Below are positions 45,526 to 54,129 of a DNA stretch of 64,000 nucleotides, in pieces. How positions within the stretch are numbered: the stretch's first letter is position 1; every line of letters begins with the position of its first letter. This DNA is from Gordonia sp. 'Campus' (GTDB lineage Bacteria; Actinomycetota; Actinomycetes; Mycobacteriales; Mycobacteriaceae): positions 248,001-312,000 of the forward strand of contig NZ_JAKOIW010000002.1 in NCBI RefSeq assembly GCF_022206305.1, in the 5' to 3' direction. Position numbers and translations under genes: made by a program. The notes beneath the pieces were generated by a model. It was not told where the DNA came from, searched no databases, and worked only from the letters and a program-made list of their open reading frames with translations.

Positions 45526-46554
45526 TCATTTCGTGCGGGTGCTCTCCTGGGATGCACTGTCCGAGTCGGATTCCGAGGCCGTGTCGGCAGTCGGGATGTC
45601 GCCGGTCGACGACGTATCCGCCTCACCCGCGGCCACGAGTGCCTCCTGCTCCTCGCGGAGATGCGTCACCGCGTCGGAGGACTCGTTGTCGCGGTCGCGA
45701 AGGTACTCGCGCAGCGAGTACGCGAACGCCGCGGCCCAGCCGATGGCGATCACGATGTAGAAGATGTTGCGGACGGCGCCGGGGGCGTCGATGAAGTCGC
45801 TCTTGAGCAGGCTGCGCGTATTGGTGAGGACGATGAGGCCGCCGACCGAGGAGCCGAGGAGACGGGGCGGGACGTGACGGACGAGCCACGCCGCGATGGG
45901 CGCTGCGATGACACCGCCGACGAGGATGGCCCCCACCCACGCGAAGTTGATCCCCTGCGAGCCGAGGCTGAAGAGGAAGCCGAGGCTCGCGGCGACCGCG
46001 ATGATGAACTCGCTCGTGTCGATCGACCCGATGACCTTGCGCGGTTCGAGGCGACCACTGGCCAGGATCGCCGGAGTCCCGACAGGGCCCCACCCGCCGC
46101 CGCCCGTGGCGTCGACGAAGCCGGCGACGAAGCCGAGTGGGCTGAGGAAGCGCTTGCGCAGCGGCTTGCCGAGATTGTGGCGCGGAATGCCCTGGAACGT
46201 GAAGCGCACCAGGATGTAGAGGCCGAGCAGTAGCAGGATGATGGCCATGACGGGCGCGGCGGCCTCGGTGGACAGATTCGACAGGATGGTCGCGCCCAGG
46301 AACGCACCGATCGCGCCCGGGATGGCGATCCGCCGTACGACGCGCCAATCGACGTTGCCGAACTTCCAGTGCGAGACACCCGAGACGAGCGTGGTGCCGA
46401 TCTCGGCGAGGTGGACGGTGGCCGACGCCGCCGCCGGGTTGCTGCCGATCGCGAGGAGCAGGGTGGTGGTGGTGACGCCGTAGGCCATGCCGAGACTGCC
46501 GTCGACGAGCTGGGCTGCCAGGCCGACGAGGCCGATCAGGACAATCGTTCTCAT
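45526..46554 (-). CDS. Sulfite exporter TauE/SafE family permease
   Basis: A 342-residue membrane protein of the TauE/SafE (DUF81) family, which exports sulfite or organosulfonates, or imports related anions. It has about eight hydrophobic segments, QLVDGSLGMAYGVTTTTLLLA at the N-terminus, the central motif GFVAGFVDATGGGGWGP, and a cytoplasmic tail from about residue 290 rich in Glu/Ser. Upstream is a short leader ORF with the DLLRTASMLC pattern (46679-46774), supporting a sulfur-related role. The ATG at 46554 overlaps a TCAT region after a hairpin. Confidence 0.85.
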   Translation of the reverse strand: MRTIVLIGLVGLAAQLVDGSLGMAYGVTTTTLLLAIGSNPAAASATVHLAEIGTTLVSGVSHWKFGNVDWRVVRRIAIPGAIGAFLGATILSNLSTEAAAPVMAIILLLLGLYILVRFTFQGIPRHNLGKPLRKRFLSPLGFVAGFVDATGGGGWGPVGTPAILASGRLEPRKVIGSIDTSEFIIAVAASLGFLFSLGSQGINFAWVGAILVGGVIAAPIAAWLVRHVPPRLLGSSVGGLIVLTNTRSLLKSDFIDAPGAVRNIFYIVIAIGWAAAFAYSLREYLRDRDNESSDAVTHLREEQEALVAAGEADTSSTGDIPTADTASESDSDSASQESTRTK

Positions 46555-46574
46555 GGTGGGTCTTTCCGGGAAGT

Positions 46575-46592
46575 CACGCCGTCAAAGGCGTG
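46575..46592 (-). other. Hairpin in the TauE/SafE leader
   Basis: CACGCC and GGCGTG form a 6-bp stem with a 6-nt loop about 20 nt before the TauE/SafE start. It could mask the ribosome binding site in a leader-ORF-dependent manner. This is inference. Confidence 0.4.
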
Positions 46593-46678
46593 GCGAGGCT
46601 GAGCGGGCACGATGCGGCCGCGAGAAGGAAAACGCGAAGGTGGGGACGCACGTGGGCCCCGGGGTGGGTTGGGTCGTC

Positions 46679-46774
46679 TCACAGACACAGCATCGAGGCT
46701 GTGCGCAGCAGGTCAACGGTGGCGCGGCGCACCAGCATGGCGCCTCGTCTGCTCCCGGTCACTGCGTAAGTCAC
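46679..46774 (-). CDS. Leaderless Cys-containing leader peptide of the TauE/SafE gene
   Basis: A 31-residue ORF: GTG 46774 opens a frame ending MLVRRATVDLLRTASMLCL. The C-terminal part carries the pattern RR-x-VDLLR-x-x-S-x-x-C seen in short actinobacterial leader peptides placed before sulfur-metabolism genes. A -10 TAGGAT (46781-46786) lies 6 nt before the start. The single Cys is the last-but-one residue. An in-frame ATG (46738) is an alternative start. The 124-nt spacer to the exporter carries a hairpin. It likely regulates the exporter by cysteine supply (inference). Confidence 0.7.
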   Translation of the reverse strand: MTYAVTGSRRGAMLVRRATVDLLRTASMLCL

Positions 46775-46780
46775 CGCGCC

Positions 46781-46786
46781 ATCCTA
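46781..46786 (-). promoter_or_regulatory. -10 element of the leader ORF/exporter transcript
   Basis: TAGGAT on the minus strand ends 6 nt before GTG 46774. It is preceded by TACA, giving TACATAGGAT. The exporter would be transcribed from here with a 220-nt leader. Confidence 0.5.
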
Positions 46787-46892
46787 TGTAGTGCGTCGGG
46801 CAAACTCCGACTCTCCGGCCGTGTCGGAATCGGCGCGCGCACAAACCTTGACAAGCGCGGCACTCCCGTGCATTAGGTCCCGATCGCCAGAA

Positions 46893-46936
46893 ACGCCGCC
46901 GGCCCCCGTACCGATGTGGTGCGGGGGCGGCGGCGT
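46893..46936. terminator. Terminator hairpin after sigA
   Basis: Long GC-rich stem (46893-46912 with 46918-46936, 5-nt loop, one bulge and one wobble pair) 17 bp downstream of the sigA stop on the minus strand. No T-tract. Confidence 0.65.
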
Positions 46937-46953
46937 ACAGAGAACCGGGCGTT

Positions 46954-48387
46954 CTAGTCCAGGTAGTCGCGAAGGACCTGGGAACGCGACGGGTGGCGCA
47001 GTTTCGACATGGTCTTCGACTCGATCTGCCGGATGCGTTCACGGGTCACCCCGTAGACCTGACCGATCTCGTCGAGGGTGCGGGGCTGACCGTCGGTCAG
47101 GCCGAACCGCAACCGCACCACGCCCGCCTCGCGCTCGGACAGGGTCTCGAGCACCGACTGCAGCTGATCCTGCAGAAGGGTGAAGCTGACCGCGTCGACC
47201 GCGACGACGGCCTCGGAGTCCTCGATGAAGTCGCCGAGCTGGCTGTCGCCCTCGTCGCCGATGGTCTGGTCCAGCGAAATGGGCTCCCGGGCGTACTGCT
47301 GGATCTCCAGCACCTTCTCCGGGGTGATGTCCATTTCCTTGGCGAGCTCTTCGGGCGTCGGCTCACGGCCGAGGTCCTGGAGGAGTTCACGCTGGATGCG
47401 ACCGAGCTTGTTGATGACCTCGACCATGTGCACCGGGATACGGATGGTGCGGGCCTGGTCGGCCATGGCGCGCGTGATCGCCTGGCGAATCCACCACGTG
47501 GCGTACGTGGAGAACTTGTAACCCTTGGTGTAGTCGAACTTCTCGACCGCGCGGATCAGGCCGAGGTTGCCCTCCTGGATGAGGTCCAGGAATGCCATGC
47601 CGCGGCCCGTGTAGCGCTTCGCGAGTGAGACGACGAGGCGCAGGTTGGCCTCGAGCAGGTGGTTCTTGGCGCGGTTGCCGTCGCGCGAGATCCAGTTGAG
47701 GTCACGCTTCTGGGCGGTGCTGAGCTTCTCGCCGGCATCCATGATGCGGCGCAGACGCTCGGTGGCGAAGAGGCCGGCCTCGATGCGCTTGGCGAGCTCG
47801 ACCTCTTCCTCCGCGTTCAGCAGCGCGACCTTGCCGATCTGCTTCAGGTAGGCGCGAACGCTGTCTGCCGACGCCGTGAGCTCGGCGTCCTTGCGAGCCT
47901 GCCGCAGGGCCTCGGATTCCTCCTCGTCCCAGACGAAGTCGCCGGACTTGGCGGCCGCGGAGTCGTCCTTGGCCGCTGCTTTGCCTGCCGCCGGAGCCGC
48001 GCCCGCGGCGGGGGTGGACTCGGCGGACTCGTCCTCGGACTCTTCGGACTCGTCGTCGTCCTCGTCGACCTCGAGGTCGTCGTCGATCTCGACGTCCTCG
48101 AGAACGGCGTCGGGGCCGTCGATGTCGTCGATCGAATCCGGATCGTCGGGCTCGGCGCCCGCGTCCTCGGCTCCCTCGGCGGAAGCGGCCTTCTTGGTGG
48201 CCTTCTTCGGTGCCGCCTTCTTGGTGGCCTTCTTCGCTGCTGCCTTCTTCGCGGGCGCCTTGCGGGCGGCGGTCTTCTTCGCAGCCTTCTTGGCGGTCCG
48301 CTTGGCCGGGGTGTCGGTCGCGGCGGGGGTCGACTGCGTCGACTCGTCGGCCTCTGCATCACCCTGGTGGGTCGTGATGGCTGCCAC
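46954..48387 (-). CDS. sigA: Primary RNA polymerase sigma factor SigA
   Basis: Housekeeping sigma factor. The 477-residue protein has an N-terminal Lys/Ala-rich tail (repeats of KKA type, residues about 24-65) and an acidic stretch (70-125). Region 1.2 ([31 protein letters not shown]), region 2 ([42 protein letters not shown]), region 3 and region 4.2 ([24 protein letters not shown]) follow. GTG 48387 with GAAAGG upstream is the start; an open frame to 48510 lacks family features. Its -10 TACAAT lies at 48509-48514. Confidence 0.97.
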   Translation of the reverse strand: MAAITTHQGDAEADESTQSTPAATDTPAKRTAKKAAKKTAARKAPAKKAAAKKATKKAAPKKATKKAASAEGAEDAGAEPDDPDSIDDIDGPDAVLEDVEIDDDLEVDEDDDESEESEDESAESTPAAGAAPAAGKAAAKDDSAAAKSGDFVWDEEESEALRQARKDAELTASADSVRAYLKQIGKVALLNAEEEVELAKRIEAGLFATERLRRIMDAGEKLSTAQKRDLNWISRDGNRAKNHLLEANLRLVVSLAKRYTGRGMAFLDLIQEGNLGLIRAVEKFDYTKGYKFSTYATWWIRQAITRAMADQARTIRIPVHMVEVINKLGRIQRELLQDLGREPTPEELAKEMDITPEKVLEIQQYAREPISLDQTIGDEGDSQLGDFIEDSEAVVAVDAVSFTLLQDQLQSVLETLSEREAGVVRLRFGLTDGQPRTLDEIGQVYGVTRERIRQIESKTMSKLRHPSRSQVLRDYLD

Positions 48388-48508
48388 GTACAACCTTTCG
48401 AACTGTCTTCTGTGGTGTCTTCCGTCGTCCGTCACCAGACATGACACGGCAGCACGAGCCGCCGTGGACGAGGTCTTGGTTTCTCGGTTGGAATGACCGG
48501 TGACGACC

Positions 48509-48541
48509 ATTGTAACGACATCGCGTCGTCCGGTGTGTCAA
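48509..48541 (-). promoter_or_regulatory. Probable sigA promoter
   Basis: On the minus strand TACAAT (48509-48514) and TTGACA (48536-48541) have a 21-bp spacer, longer than optimal. The -10 alone is convincing. A 5' UTR of about 115 nt would result. Confidence 0.45.
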
Positions 48542-48566
48542 AGCCCTGGTCACGCCCTGCGCGGCG

Positions 48567-49364
48567 TCAGGTCTTGAGCCCCTGGGAGACGGCCATGGCC
48601 GCACCGACGATACCGGCGGTGTTCAACAGCGTCGCGGGCACCACGGGCGTCTTGTTGGTCAGCAGCGGAATCCACTTGTCCGCCTTACGACTGATGCCAC
48701 CGCCGGCGATGAACAGCTTCGGCCAGAAGAGGGCCTCATAGGTGGCGAGGACCTCGGACACCTTCTCTGTCCACTTCTCGTAGGTCCAGCCCTTCTCCTC
48801 GCGGACACGCGACGAGGCCTGGTGCTCGGCCTCCTTCTTGCCGACCTGGAGGTGACCGAGCTCGGTGTTCGGGACGAGGTTGCCGTTGTTGAGGATCGCC
48901 GACCCGATGCCGGTGCCGAACGTCAGCAACATGACGACACCGTCGACGCCCTTGCCCGCGCCGTAGGCGTCCTCGGCCATGCCCGCGGCGTCGGCGTCGT
49001 TGAGCACCGACACGGTCCGGCCGCCGAGATGCCCGCTGAAGAGGTCGTACACGTCGGTGCCGATCCAGGCCTTGTCGATGTTGGCTGCCGTGCGCATGAC
49101 GCCGTCGGTGACCACGCCGGGCAGCGTGATGCCCACCGGCCCCGTCCACTCGAAGTGTGCGACGACCTCGGCGACGCCGTCGGCGACCGCGTCGGGAGTC
49201 GCCGGTTGCGGGGTGAGGACCTTGAACCGTTCGCCGACGAGGTCGCCGGTGGCGAGATCCACGATCCCGCCCTTGATCCCGGAGCCTCCGACATCGACCC
49301 CGAAGGCGAGGTCGGCCGGTCGGTCCGCATCATCGGTGGACGTGGTGGTGCTGGGGGCAGTCAT
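48567..49364 (-). CDS. ppgK: Polyphosphate glucokinase
   Basis: Phosphorylates glucose using polyphosphate or ATP. The 265-residue ROK-family kinase has [20 protein letters not shown] (phosphate 1), [16 protein letters not shown] and [30 protein letters not shown], the last with the glucose-binding ELGH motif. It ends close to the sigA 5' side, as the M. tuberculosis Rv2702-sigA neighbours do. ATG 49364 has GGGAG upstream; the open frame to 49688 is not conserved. Confidence 0.95.
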   Translation of the reverse strand: MTAPSTTTSTDDADRPADLAFGVDVGGSGIKGGIVDLATGDLVGERFKVLTPQPATPDAVADGVAEVVAHFEWTGPVGITLPGVVTDGVMRTAANIDKAWIGTDVYDLFSGHLGGRTVSVLNDADAAGMAEDAYGAGKGVDGVVMLLTFGTGIGSAILNNGNLVPNTELGHLQVGKKEAEHQASSRVREEKGWTYEKWTEKVSEVLATYEALFWPKLFIAGGGISRKADKWIPLLTNKTPVVPATLLNTAGIVGAAMAVSQGLKT

Positions 49365-49522
49365 GGTGGGGCTCCCTGTCCGGGTCGGCGGCAATCCGAA
49401 GACCAGGCTATCCACGGGCGGGCCCGGATGCGCGTCATCGCAGCAGATGTCGGCGACCGAACCGCCCCGGCGACCGAGACATGGGTCACCGCCGCACCGG
49501 CCCGTCGCGCCGATGTGCTGAC

Positions 49523-50425
49523 ATGGAAGGCGTGGATCAGACAATTCCGGTGGACGAACTCGCTGCGGTCGCCGATGCCGTGGCCCAGCAGGCCGCCGCG
49601 CACGTGCGCCGTCGCCGACCCGAATTGTTCGGTGCGACACCAGGTCACGGAGCCCCTGACGACGCCGCCGCGCCGGTGTCGACGGCACCGGACCCGGTCG
49701 CGACGAAGTCCACCGAGACCGACCCGGTCACGCTGGCCGACACCGAGACCGAGCGCCTGATCCGCGCGTTGCTGCGCGATGCCCGGCCCGACGACGAGGT
49801 GCTGGGGGAGGAGGACGGCGGTAGTCGCGTCGTGCCCTCGGGTGTGCGGTGGGTCGTGGACCCGATCGACGGGACCGTCAACTTCATGTACGGCGTCCCC
49901 GCCTACGCCGTGTCGGTGGCCGCCCAGGTCGACGGGCGTTCGGTGGCGGGCGTCGTCGTCGACGTCGCCCGGCATGTGACCTACGGCGCCACACTGGGCC
50001 GCGGTGCCTGGGTGTCCGAGGGGAACGGTGTCCGGCGGCCGCTGCGCTGCACGTCCGTCGAACGGGCCGAACTCGCGCTGGTGGCAACGGGTTTCGGGTA
50101 TGACGCGGATCGTCGTCGACAGCAGGGCCGGATCGTCGCCGACTTGCTGCCGCGGGTTCGCGACGTACGCCGGATCGGCGCGGCGGCCCTCGACCTCTGC
50201 ATGGTGGCCTCGGGTGCGGTCGATGCCCACTACGAGCACGGCCTGAGCCCCTGGGACTGGGCCGCCGGCGGCCTCATCGCGTCCGAGGCGGGCGCGATCG
50301 TCCAGACGCCGCCGCCGGATTCGCGGGCCGACGAGGGGCACATCACGGTCGCGGTCGCACCCGGGATCGCCGACGAATTCCTCGCTCTCCTCGACGAGCT
50401 CGGTGCCCGGGACCCGTTGACCTGA
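49523..50425 (+). CDS. suhB: Inositol monophosphatase family protein SuhB
   Basis: Mg-dependent, Li-sensitive phosphatase of inositol monophosphate, needed for phosphatidylinositol and mycothiol precursors. The 300-residue protein shows the metal-binding motifs GEEDGG (near residue 94), [15 protein letters not shown] and [20 protein letters not shown] 49523 gives [16 protein letters not shown] 49532 is possible. It is divergent from ppgK and convergent with cei. Confidence 0.92.
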   Translation: MEGVDQTIPVDELAAVADAVAQQAAAHVRRRRPELFGATPGHGAPDDAAAPVSTAPDPVATKSTETDPVTLADTETERLIRALLRDARPDDEVLGEEDGGSRVVPSGVRWVVDPIDGTVNFMYGVPAYAVSVAAQVDGRSVAGVVVDVARHVTYGATLGRGAWVSEGNGVRRPLRCTSVERAELALVATGFGYDADRRRQQGRIVADLLPRVRDVRRIGAAALDLCMVASGAVDAHYEHGLSPWDWAAGGLIASEAGAIVQTPPPDSRADEGHITVAVAPGIADEFLALLDELGARDPLT

Positions 50426-50453
50426 GCTCCCGGGCAGATCCGGTGGAGCGCAC

Positions 50454-51146
50454 TCAGCAGCTCGCCGAGTGCACCGCCTTCACCAGTGCCGGATCCACAC
50501 CGGTCTCGGGGTTCTTGGGGTCCGCCGACCGCAGTGCCTCGAGCGCGGCCTGGGCGTCCTGGGACATCTCGCCGCCCGAGTGATACGCGCCGAGGGCGAC
50601 GTCGACGGCCGTGCCCCGACGTCCGTCGTCGACCAACTGGGCGCAGGGGAAGGCAAGCCACGTGGCAGCGGCCGCCGCGCGTCCGGCGGGCCCGAACCGG
50701 ATCTGCGCCACACAGTCGAGGTCCTGGTTGGGATACAGCGGATCGTCGGCGTACGGGGTGTCGGGGACCGGGGTGAACCCCTGGGCGGTGAGGTCGTCCG
50801 ACACCGAACGGGCGGCGCCGCGTTCGTCGGAGGCGTTGAGGACGCGGACGCCGAAGGTGGCCAGCGGGGCGGGGACGACCTCGAGCATCTCGTCCCGGCC
50901 GACCACCGTCAGGGTCGGCGGCGCAGGCGGGGGAGTCGCGCCGGCTTCGACGGATGTCGGCGGCGTCGGCTGATTGCACGCGGTCGGAACCGATTCGGTG
51001 TCGTCGCCTCCCAGCGCCACCGCCCACACGACGACGCCGAGGATCAACAGGGCGACAACTGTGACGATCGCCGGGGTGTACCGCCGCCGGCGATAGGGCC
51101 TGCCGTGCTCGTCGGTCGGATAGCCGGTCGTAATCTTCGACACCAC
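50454..51146 (-). CDS. cei: Cell envelope integrity protein Cei
   Basis: A 230-residue protein with a Lys/Arg-rich cytoplasmic head (TGYPTDEHGRPYRRRR), one transmembrane helix (about 27-47) and an extracytoplasmic LytR_C domain (FGVRVLNASDERGAARSVSDDLTAQGF) with the Cys pairs typical of Rv2700. It affects the cell envelope in mycobacteria. GTG 51146 is chosen because VSKITTGYPTDE matches the known start and GAGGAG is nearby. Convergent with suhB. Confidence 0.88.
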   Translation of the reverse strand: MVSKITTGYPTDEHGRPYRRRRYTPAIVTVVALLILGVVVWAVALGGDDTESVPTACNQPTPPTSVEAGATPPPAPPTLTVVGRDEMLEVVPAPLATFGVRVLNASDERGAARSVSDDLTAQGFTPVPDTPYADDPLYPNQDLDCVAQIRFGPAGRAAAAATWLAFPCAQLVDDGRRGTAVDVALGAYHSGGEMSQDAQAALEALRSADPKNPETGVDPALVKAVHSASC

Positions 51147-51305
51147 CGTGGACTGGCTCCTCAACTGGCTGTTGCGGCCCTCACCGGTCCGCGCGGTCTC
51201 GGATCACTCTAGAGGTTGCCGTTCCGACCGCCGATGCGCCTCGCCGGTGGCGTCCGCGGACACATGGAGCAACGTCCCACTTGGAACACCAGACGTTTTT
51301 TGCAC

Positions 51306-51351
51306 CAATATTGCGCCCGATATTGACCGACGGATAGTGGTCGTCTACGCT
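51306..51351 (+). promoter_or_regulatory. Promoter of the DUF4193 gene with overlapping dyad
   Basis: TTGACC (51323-51328), a 17-bp spacer and TACGCT (51346-51351) form a good SigA-type promoter on the plus strand. CAATAT-N8-ATATTG (51306-51325) overlaps its -35, an operator-like position. The 5' UTR to ATG 51567 would be about 208 nt. The gap 51147-51566 holds this promoter and the hairpin at 51504-51535 only. Confidence 0.6.
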
Positions 51352-51503
51352 TCGGGCGCCCGCGCTTCCAGACCCGGGGTGCGCCCGATACCAAATCGTG
51401 ACTGAACTCACACAATACGCGCGCTACTCGGGTACGAATCTCGCCCGAGACGACGTTGTAGTGACCCCAACGGCAAGACAATCCCGGCGGAGTCGTGCGC
51501 ACA

Positions 51504-51535
51504 TCACGTGGGAGGGCAACCCGCCCTCAGCGTGA
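51504..51535 (+). other. Hairpin in the 5' leader of the DUF4193 gene
   Basis: TCACG...GAGGGC pairs with GCCCTC...CGTGA (11 bp in two helices, 5-nt loop), about 31 nt upstream of the start codon. No T-tract follows, so a terminator is unlikely. It may form a regulatory leader. Confidence 0.5.
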
Positions 51536-51566
51536 GCGCCCCCACTCTCGACAAGTTAGGCACACA

Positions 51567-51866
51567 ATGGCAACAGATTACGACGCGCCGCGACGCACCG
51601 AGACCGAGGATCTCAACGAGGACTCGCTCGAAGAGCTGAAGGCACGACGCAGCGAGGCGCAGTCCTCGGCAGTGGACGTCGACGAGAGTGACACCGCGGA
51701 GTCCTTCGAACTGCCGGGTGCCGACCTCTCCGGCGAGGAGCTCTCGGTCCGGGTGATCCCCAAGCAGGCTGACGAATTCACTTGCACCAGCTGCTTTCTC
51801 GTCTACCACCGCAGCCGATTGGCAGAAGAGAACGGAAGCTCGCTCATCTGTGTCGACTGTGCGTGA
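51567..51866 (+). CDS. DUF4193 protein, Rv2699c type
   Basis: A 99-residue protein, strongly conserved in actinobacteria, of unknown function. It is acidic (DLNEDSLEELKARRSEAQSSAVDVDESD) with a C-terminal zinc-ribbon-like part FTCTSCFLVYHRSRLAEE...LICVDCA (four Cys in CxxC pairs). ATG 51567 is preferred to the 51495 GTG, which adds an unconserved Arg-rich head. The long structured leader suggests control after transcription starts. Confidence 0.9.
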   Translation: MATDYDAPRRTETEDLNEDSLEELKARRSEAQSSAVDVDESDTAESFELPGADLSGEELSVRVIPKQADEFTCTSCFLVYHRSRLAEENGSSLICVDCA

Positions 51867-51946
51867 ACCCGCCTGAGGGACTCCCTCGGGTAGATCGTCC
51901 GGGCCGACCCGACGGCCAGGGGTGACACAGCAGAAGAAGCTGCCGA

Positions 51947-51979
51947 AAGGGGCCGACGCCGATCATGGCGCGGCCCCTT
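51947..51979 (+). terminator. Terminator hairpin after the DUF4193 gene
   Basis: AAGGGGCCG...CGCC (51947-51960) pairs with GGCG...CGGCCCCTT (51967-51979), giving a 13-bp stem with a single mismatch and a 6-nt loop. TTCG follows. It is 80 bp after the stop. Confidence 0.75.
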
Positions 51980-51983
51980 CGTC

Positions 51984-52034
51984 GTGTCCGGGTCTGGGTC
52001 GTGTCCGGGTCTGGGTCGTGTCCGGGTCTGGGTC
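51984..52034. repeat. Three tandem 17-bp repeats downstream of the DUF4193 gene
   Basis: The unit GTGTCCGGGTCTGGGTC occurs three times without gaps (51984-52000, 52001-52017, 52018-52034), and a partial GTGT follows. It lies between the DUF4193 terminator and the convergent DUF3093 stop and is not coding. Copy number may vary between strains. Confidence 0.9.
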
Positions 52035-52054
52035 GTGTGTAAGTCAGGGGCGTG

Positions 52055-52627
52055 TCAGTCGGCTACGCCGGGGCGGTTCGCCGCGGCGTCGTCGATGCCC
52101 AGCGCGGCGAGTAGCTCGGCCGGGCGACGCGTCGAGACCAGCCAGTACGGGGTGGGGTCGTCGGGATCGTCGAGCACAATCAACACCATCGTCTTCACCC
52201 AGGACCGGTGCACGAGGTATGCGGCCGGATCGAGCTGGCGGCCCAGCGCGGCACTCTTCGCCGTGGCCGGGACCGTCGCCCCGCGGGCCACGACAGCCCG
52301 CGGTAGCCGGGCGCGGTGCGCGTGCAACTCGCGATCCGGCGACACCCGGATTCGGGTGCGGCCCATCGACCACAACATCAGCGCGCAGAGTGCCGCGGTG
52401 ACGACATATCCGATCGCGCTCCAGCTGCTGCCGTGCGCCGACAGCTGGATCTCGTAACCGACGACACCGGTCAGGACGACGGCCGCCAGCCACCACCACC
52501 ACGGGACGTGGAGCCGTTCGTCGAACAGGTCGGCGGACGAGTCGGTGACGACGGCGTCACGGCCTGCGGGTGCATGGGGGGCGTCCGACGCGCCTCCGGG
52601 GCGTTCAGGCGAATGATCTGCGGTCAC
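52055..52627 (-). CDS. DUF3093 membrane protein, Rv2698 type
   Basis: A 190-residue protein of unknown function with two transmembrane helices (about 43-60 and 65-84, PWWWWLAAVVLTGVVGYEI) and a cytoplasmic C-terminal domain (AYLVHRSWVKTMVLIVLDDPDDPTPYWLVSTRRP). The name follows DUF3093 and the dut-adjacent position. GTG 52627 is the start inferred from TACGCT 6 nt upstream (leaderless). Its start codon is 22 bp from the dut start on the other strand. Confidence 0.85.
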   Translation of the reverse strand: MTADHSPERPGGASDAPHAPAGRDAVVTDSSADLFDERLHVPWWWWLAAVVLTGVVGYEIQLSAHGSSWSAIGYVVTAALCALMLWSMGRTRIRVSPDRELHAHRARLPRAVVARGATVPATAKSAALGRQLDPAAYLVHRSWVKTMVLIVLDDPDDPTPYWLVSTRRPAELLAALGIDDAAANRPGVAD

Positions 52628-52643
52628 GTGACCAGCGTAGTCT
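52623..52643. promoter_or_regulatory. Overlapping divergent leaderless promoters of DUF3093 and dut
   Basis: TACGCT on the minus strand (52634-52639) and TAGTCT on the plus strand (52638-52643) share the central TA at 52638-52639. Each lies 6 nt before a GTG. A 12-bp palindrome GGTCACGTGACC (52623-52634) covers the DUF3093 GTG. Polymerases cannot occupy both -10 boxes at once. Confidence 0.7.
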
Positions 52644-52649
52644 GCGTGC

Positions 52650-53120
52650 GTGACCCCAGATCTTCCCCCTGTACCGCCGATCGCGGTGCGTCGCCTCGAC
52701 CCCGATCTCCCTCTTCCCGTCCGGGCCCATCCGGGTGACGCGGGGGTCGACCTGTACTCGACCATCGACCTCGAACTCCCCGCCGGGCGCCGTCAGCTGG
52801 TCGGTACCGGGATCGCGATCGCACTGCCCTTCGGAACCGTCGGACTCATCCACCCGCGGTCGGGCCTCGCCGCCCGCGCCGGTCTCTCGATCGTCAATTC
52901 TCCGGGGACGGTCGACGCGGGTTATCGCGGCGAGATCAAGGTCTGCCTGATCAATCTCGATCCCGAACAGACGATCTCGATCGCCCGCGGCGACCGCATC
53001 GCCCAACTTCTCGTGCAGCGCGTGGAACTCCCGGACTTCGTCGAGGTCGACGAACTCGACGACACCGCCCGCGGCGAGGGTGGTTACGGCTCGAGTGGCG
53101 GCCACGCCATTCTCACCTGA
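52650..53120 (+). CDS. dut: Deoxyuridine triphosphate nucleotidohydrolase (dUTPase)
   Basis: Hydrolyses dUTP to dUMP, keeping uracil out of DNA and feeding thymidylate synthesis. The 156-residue protein has the five dUTPase motifs: motif 1 [11 protein letters not shown], motif 2 [14 protein letters not shown] (motif 3 [17 protein letters not shown]), motif 4 [13 protein letters not shown] and motif 5 [10 protein letters not shown] at the C-terminus. GTG 52650 follows the TAGTCT box 6 nt earlier, so a leaderless mRNA is likely. Confidence 0.95.
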   Translation: MTPDLPPVPPIAVRRLDPDLPLPVRAHPGDAGVDLYSTIDLELPAGRRQLVGTGIAIALPFGTVGLIHPRSGLAARAGLSIVNSPGTVDAGYRGEIKVCLINLDPEQTISIARGDRIAQLLVQRVELPDFVEVDELDDTARGEGGYGSSGGHAILT

Positions 53121-53245
53121 GTCCGGGCCTCCCGGAGTCGATTACTGTTCTCTCTGTGACCGGCGGAGCGCTCCGCCTCGGTCGCGGTGTCGAGGATGAA
53201 CAGCCCAGGGCATGTCGATGGTCCGGGGCGGGCGAGGAGTAGGCG

Positions 53246-54121
53246 ATGGCACAGGACGAATCGGACGAGTTGCGGGTCGGTCAGGCGAGGGGACCCTACG
53301 ACATCGACGCACTCGTCACCGAGCCGCGCGAGTTGGAGAACTCACATCTGGACCTCGGGTCGGTACTGGTCCCGGTGGTCGAGGGTGGCCAGGTGACCGT
53401 GGAGATGTCCGAGGCGCACCAGCCCCAGAACGTCTACCTCGTGACGCCCATCGGGCGGATCTCGGTGAGCGCCTTCGCCGCACCCAAGTCGCCCGGCATG
53501 TGGCGCGAGGTGGTGCGGGAGCTGGCCGGTTCGCTCCGCGACGACGGCGCGGTGACCAGTGTCGAGGACGGCCACTGGGGTCGCGAGGTGGTCGCCGAGA
53601 TCGATGGCGCCACGCACCGGTTCATCGGCGTCGACGGCCCCCGATGGCTGGTCAGGTGTGTGGGCAGCGGCCCGTCGGAGAGCGCTGACGATCTCGCGCG
53701 CCTGAGCCGGGCCGTTCTCGCCGAGACCGTCGTCCGTCGCGGCTCGGAGCCGTTCCCGCCGCGGGATCCGCTGCCGATCGTGCTGCCGCCGGTGCTCGCC
53801 GAACAGGTCGCCGCGGCTCAGCAGCAGATGTTCGCCGATCCGGCCTCCGCCGAGGCTCAGGCCGCCCCACCGACCCAGGCGCCCGTCGCCGATGCGCCGG
53901 ACACCACCGACGAGGCCGGCCCGGTGACCGGCGGCGCCCTCGACCAGGTGGCGCACGCGACCGTGTACGGGGACAACGCCTACGCCGACGAGCCCGATCC
54001 CGAGGCCGCCGCGCCGAGCCAGGCGCCCGAGTCGGCGGAGGCCACCTCCGCAGACGCCGACGAGGATCCGCAACCCCCGTCGTCGGGTTCGGCGATGCAG
54101 CGCTTCCTGCGCCGACGGTGA
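53246..54121 (+). CDS. DUF3710 protein, Rv2696c type
   Basis: A 291-residue cytoplasmic protein of unknown function in the same place as Rv2696c. DUF3710 spans about 1-200 (GQARGPYDIDALVTEP, LVTPIGRISVSAFAAPKSPGMWREV, DGPRWLVRCVGSGPS). The C-terminal third is Ala/Pro/Glu-rich and probably disordered. ATG 53246 follows GAGGAG with a 7-nt spacer. Confidence 0.88.
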   Translation: MAQDESDELRVGQARGPYDIDALVTEPRELENSHLDLGSVLVPVVEGGQVTVEMSEAHQPQNVYLVTPIGRISVSAFAAPKSPGMWREVVRELAGSLRDDGAVTSVEDGHWGREVVAEIDGATHRFIGVDGPRWLVRCVGSGPSESADDLARLSRAVLAETVVRRGSEPFPPRDPLPIVLPPVLAEQVAAAQQQMFADPASAEAQAAPPTQAPVADAPDTTDEAGPVTGGALDQVAHATVYGDNAYADEPDPEAAAPSQAPESAEATSADADEDPQPPSSGSAMQRFLRRR

Positions 54122-54129
54122 CCGCCGGG

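Noticed and set aside
46555-46953. SAM riboswitch before the TauE/SafE gene
   Set aside because: No SAM-I, II or IV core sequence or pairing could be found; the short leader ORF explains the region better.
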